A DNA stretch of 7,399 nt, taken from the NCBI GenBank assembly GCA_017616675.1, contig JAFZXR010000011.1, forward strand, positions 1 to 7,399. The letters are read 5' to 3'. Position 1 is the first letter of the stretch. Every line of letters starts with the position of its first letter. A program made the position numbers and the translations under genes. Below the pieces are notes generated by a model. The model did no database searches and was not told the DNA's origin. It saw only the letters and a program-made list of their open reading frames with translations. This DNA comes from Bacteroidales bacterium (GTDB lineage: Bacteria; Bacteroidota; Bacteroidia; Bacteroidales; F082). Shown here piece after piece: positions 6,617 to 7,399 of the stretch.

Positions 6617-7360
6617 ATGCCAATATACATGCTAAAAGACGAGGTATATGATTTTCCGCCTGTCGGTCAGTCGACAAAGGACGGATTACTTGCGATTGGC
6701 GGAGATTTGTCGCCCGAGAGGTTGCTCGTCGCCTATTCATCGGGGATATTTCCATGGTATTCGGAAGGAGAGCCTATCTTATGGTGGTCGCTCGACCCCA
6801 GGATGGTGCTTAAGCCGACCGATCTGAAGGTAACGAAATCGTTGTGGAAGACCATCGAATCGAACAAATATTCTTGTTCGTTTGACGCTGATTTTGAGGG
6901 AGTTATACGTGCCTGTGCCACTGTGCCGCGCATCGACGACGTGACCGAGGAGGAAGACGACACCGACGAGCCGAGTCCGTGGATCAGCGAGGACATGATA
7001 GTGGCTTATTGCGAGCTGCACGACATGGGATTTGCCCATTCCGTTGAGGTTTACCAGGACAACGAGCTGGTTGGCGGCTTATATGGCGTCGCCATCGGCA
7101 AGGTGTTCTGCGCCGAGTCGATGTTCCACACCAAGACCGACGCCTCGAAGGTGGCGCTGTATAACCTATGTCAGTTTTTGATCAGAAACGGATTCGAACT
7201 CATTGACTCTCAACAGGAAACGGGGCACATGAAGCGCATGGGAGCCGCTCCTATCCCAAGAAAAGAATTCATGAAACTGCTGAAAGGACTGGTGAAACAG
7301 CAAAGTCTCGTCGGCAACTGGGGCGACGGAACAGCGGAGCTGATGCAGTTGACAATTTAA
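6617..7360 (+). CDS. aat: Leucyl/phenylalanyl-tRNA-protein transferase
   Basis: Aat moves leucine or phenylalanine from charged tRNA to proteins that begin with Arg or Lys, marking them for ClpS/ClpAP degradation under the bacterial N-end rule; it acts in the cytoplasm. The product has 247 residues. The N-terminal motif DGLLAIGGDLSPERLL (22-37) followed by AYSSGIFPWYSEGEPILWW (39-57) is diagnostic, and the ATG at 6617 gives the usual short lead to it. LVGGLYGVAIGKVFCAESMF (151-170) and LIDSQQ (195-200) complete the catalytic domain. Asp197 and Gln199 match the catalytic Asp186 and Gln188 of the E. coli enzyme. Between CATVPR and PWISEDM there is an acidic loop (IDDVTEEEDDTDEPS, 106-120), roughly a dozen residues longer than the corresponding E. 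coli stretch. The gene has its own promoter, divergent from truA. ClpS and ClpA are not in view. Confidence 0.95.
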   Translation: MPIYMLKDEVYDFPPVGQSTKDGLLAIGGDLSPERLLVAYSSGIFPWYSEGEPILWWSLDPRMVLKPTDLKVTKSLWKTIESNKYSCSFDADFEGVIRACATVPRIDDVTEEEDDTDEPSPWISEDMIVAYCELHDMGFAHSVEVYQDNELVGGLYGVAIGKVFCAESMFHTKTDASKVALYNLCQFLIRNGFELIDSQQETGHMKRMGAAPIPRKEFMKLLKGLVKQQSLVGNWGDGTAELMQLTI

Positions 7361-7361
7361 T

Positions 7362-7399
7362 CTACAAAGCTTCTTTAATTCTCACTAATTTCGTTAGCA
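7362..7399 (-). CDS. Possible C-terminal tail of a convergent gene
   Basis: On the minus strand, the frame entering from the right edge at 7397 reads LTKLVRIKEAL and then stops at TAG (7364-7362), one base beyond the aat stop codon. The residue pattern looks like an amphipathic protein end, and tail-to-tail packing with almost no gap matches that seen at GH97/truA. Eleven codons are far too few to identify a gene, and the other two minus-strand frames are each interrupted by a stop codon. Confidence 0.25.
   Translation of the reverse strand, partial: LTKLVRIKEAL

Overview
The window looks like chromosomal DNA from a member of the Bacteroidales. Four intergenic regions or gene starts carry the Bacteroidetes -7 element TAnnTTTG, two or three of them with a TTG about 20 nt upstream. 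Most starts lack a Shine-Dalgarno sequence, intergenic spacers are very AT-rich, and the exported proteins have signal peptides cut at A-x-A before Gln. The family content (a full-length GH97 enzyme and unnamed exported proteins) fits. I cannot resolve genus from the sequence.

Layout: positions 1-2832 hold a minus-strand run of four tightly spaced genes (gaps of 30, 18 and 10 nt), all for exported proteins. In transcription order they are a Lys-rich protein with a probable beta-sandwich (2832-2266), a 477-residue protein of a Bacteroidetes-only type (2235-802), a small protein with a CsgG/LpoB-like flavour (783-217), and the N-terminal part of a fourth exported protein that runs off the left edge (206-1). 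A well-formed promoter lies just ahead of the first gene. Upstream and on the same strand is pepE (aspartyl dipeptidase, 3697-2933). Positions 3698-3809 are a divergent AT-rich promoter region serving pepE and a plus-strand GH97 glycosidase (3810-5792) whose catalytic residues fit the retaining alpha-galactosidase branch. Its end overlaps by 11 bp the end of convergent truA (tRNA pseudouridine synthase, 6510-5782). A second divergent promoter region separates truA from plus-strand aat (leucyl/phenylalanyl-tRNA-protein transferase, 6617-7360). The last 38 bases may be the tail of another convergent gene.

How they work together: pepE, truA and aat are housekeeping genes of peptide recycling, tRNA modification and N-end-rule tagging, and show no shared pathway with their neighbours. 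The GH97 enzyme stands alone, without SusC/SusD-like neighbours in view, and probably trims alpha-galactosides in the periplasm. The part with most unknown biology is the four-gene exported-protein operon. Its members look like pieces of one envelope-located system, but the sequence does not show what that system does. There is no gene-free stretch above 300 bases, and I saw no mobile element, CRISPR array, tRNA or rRNA.
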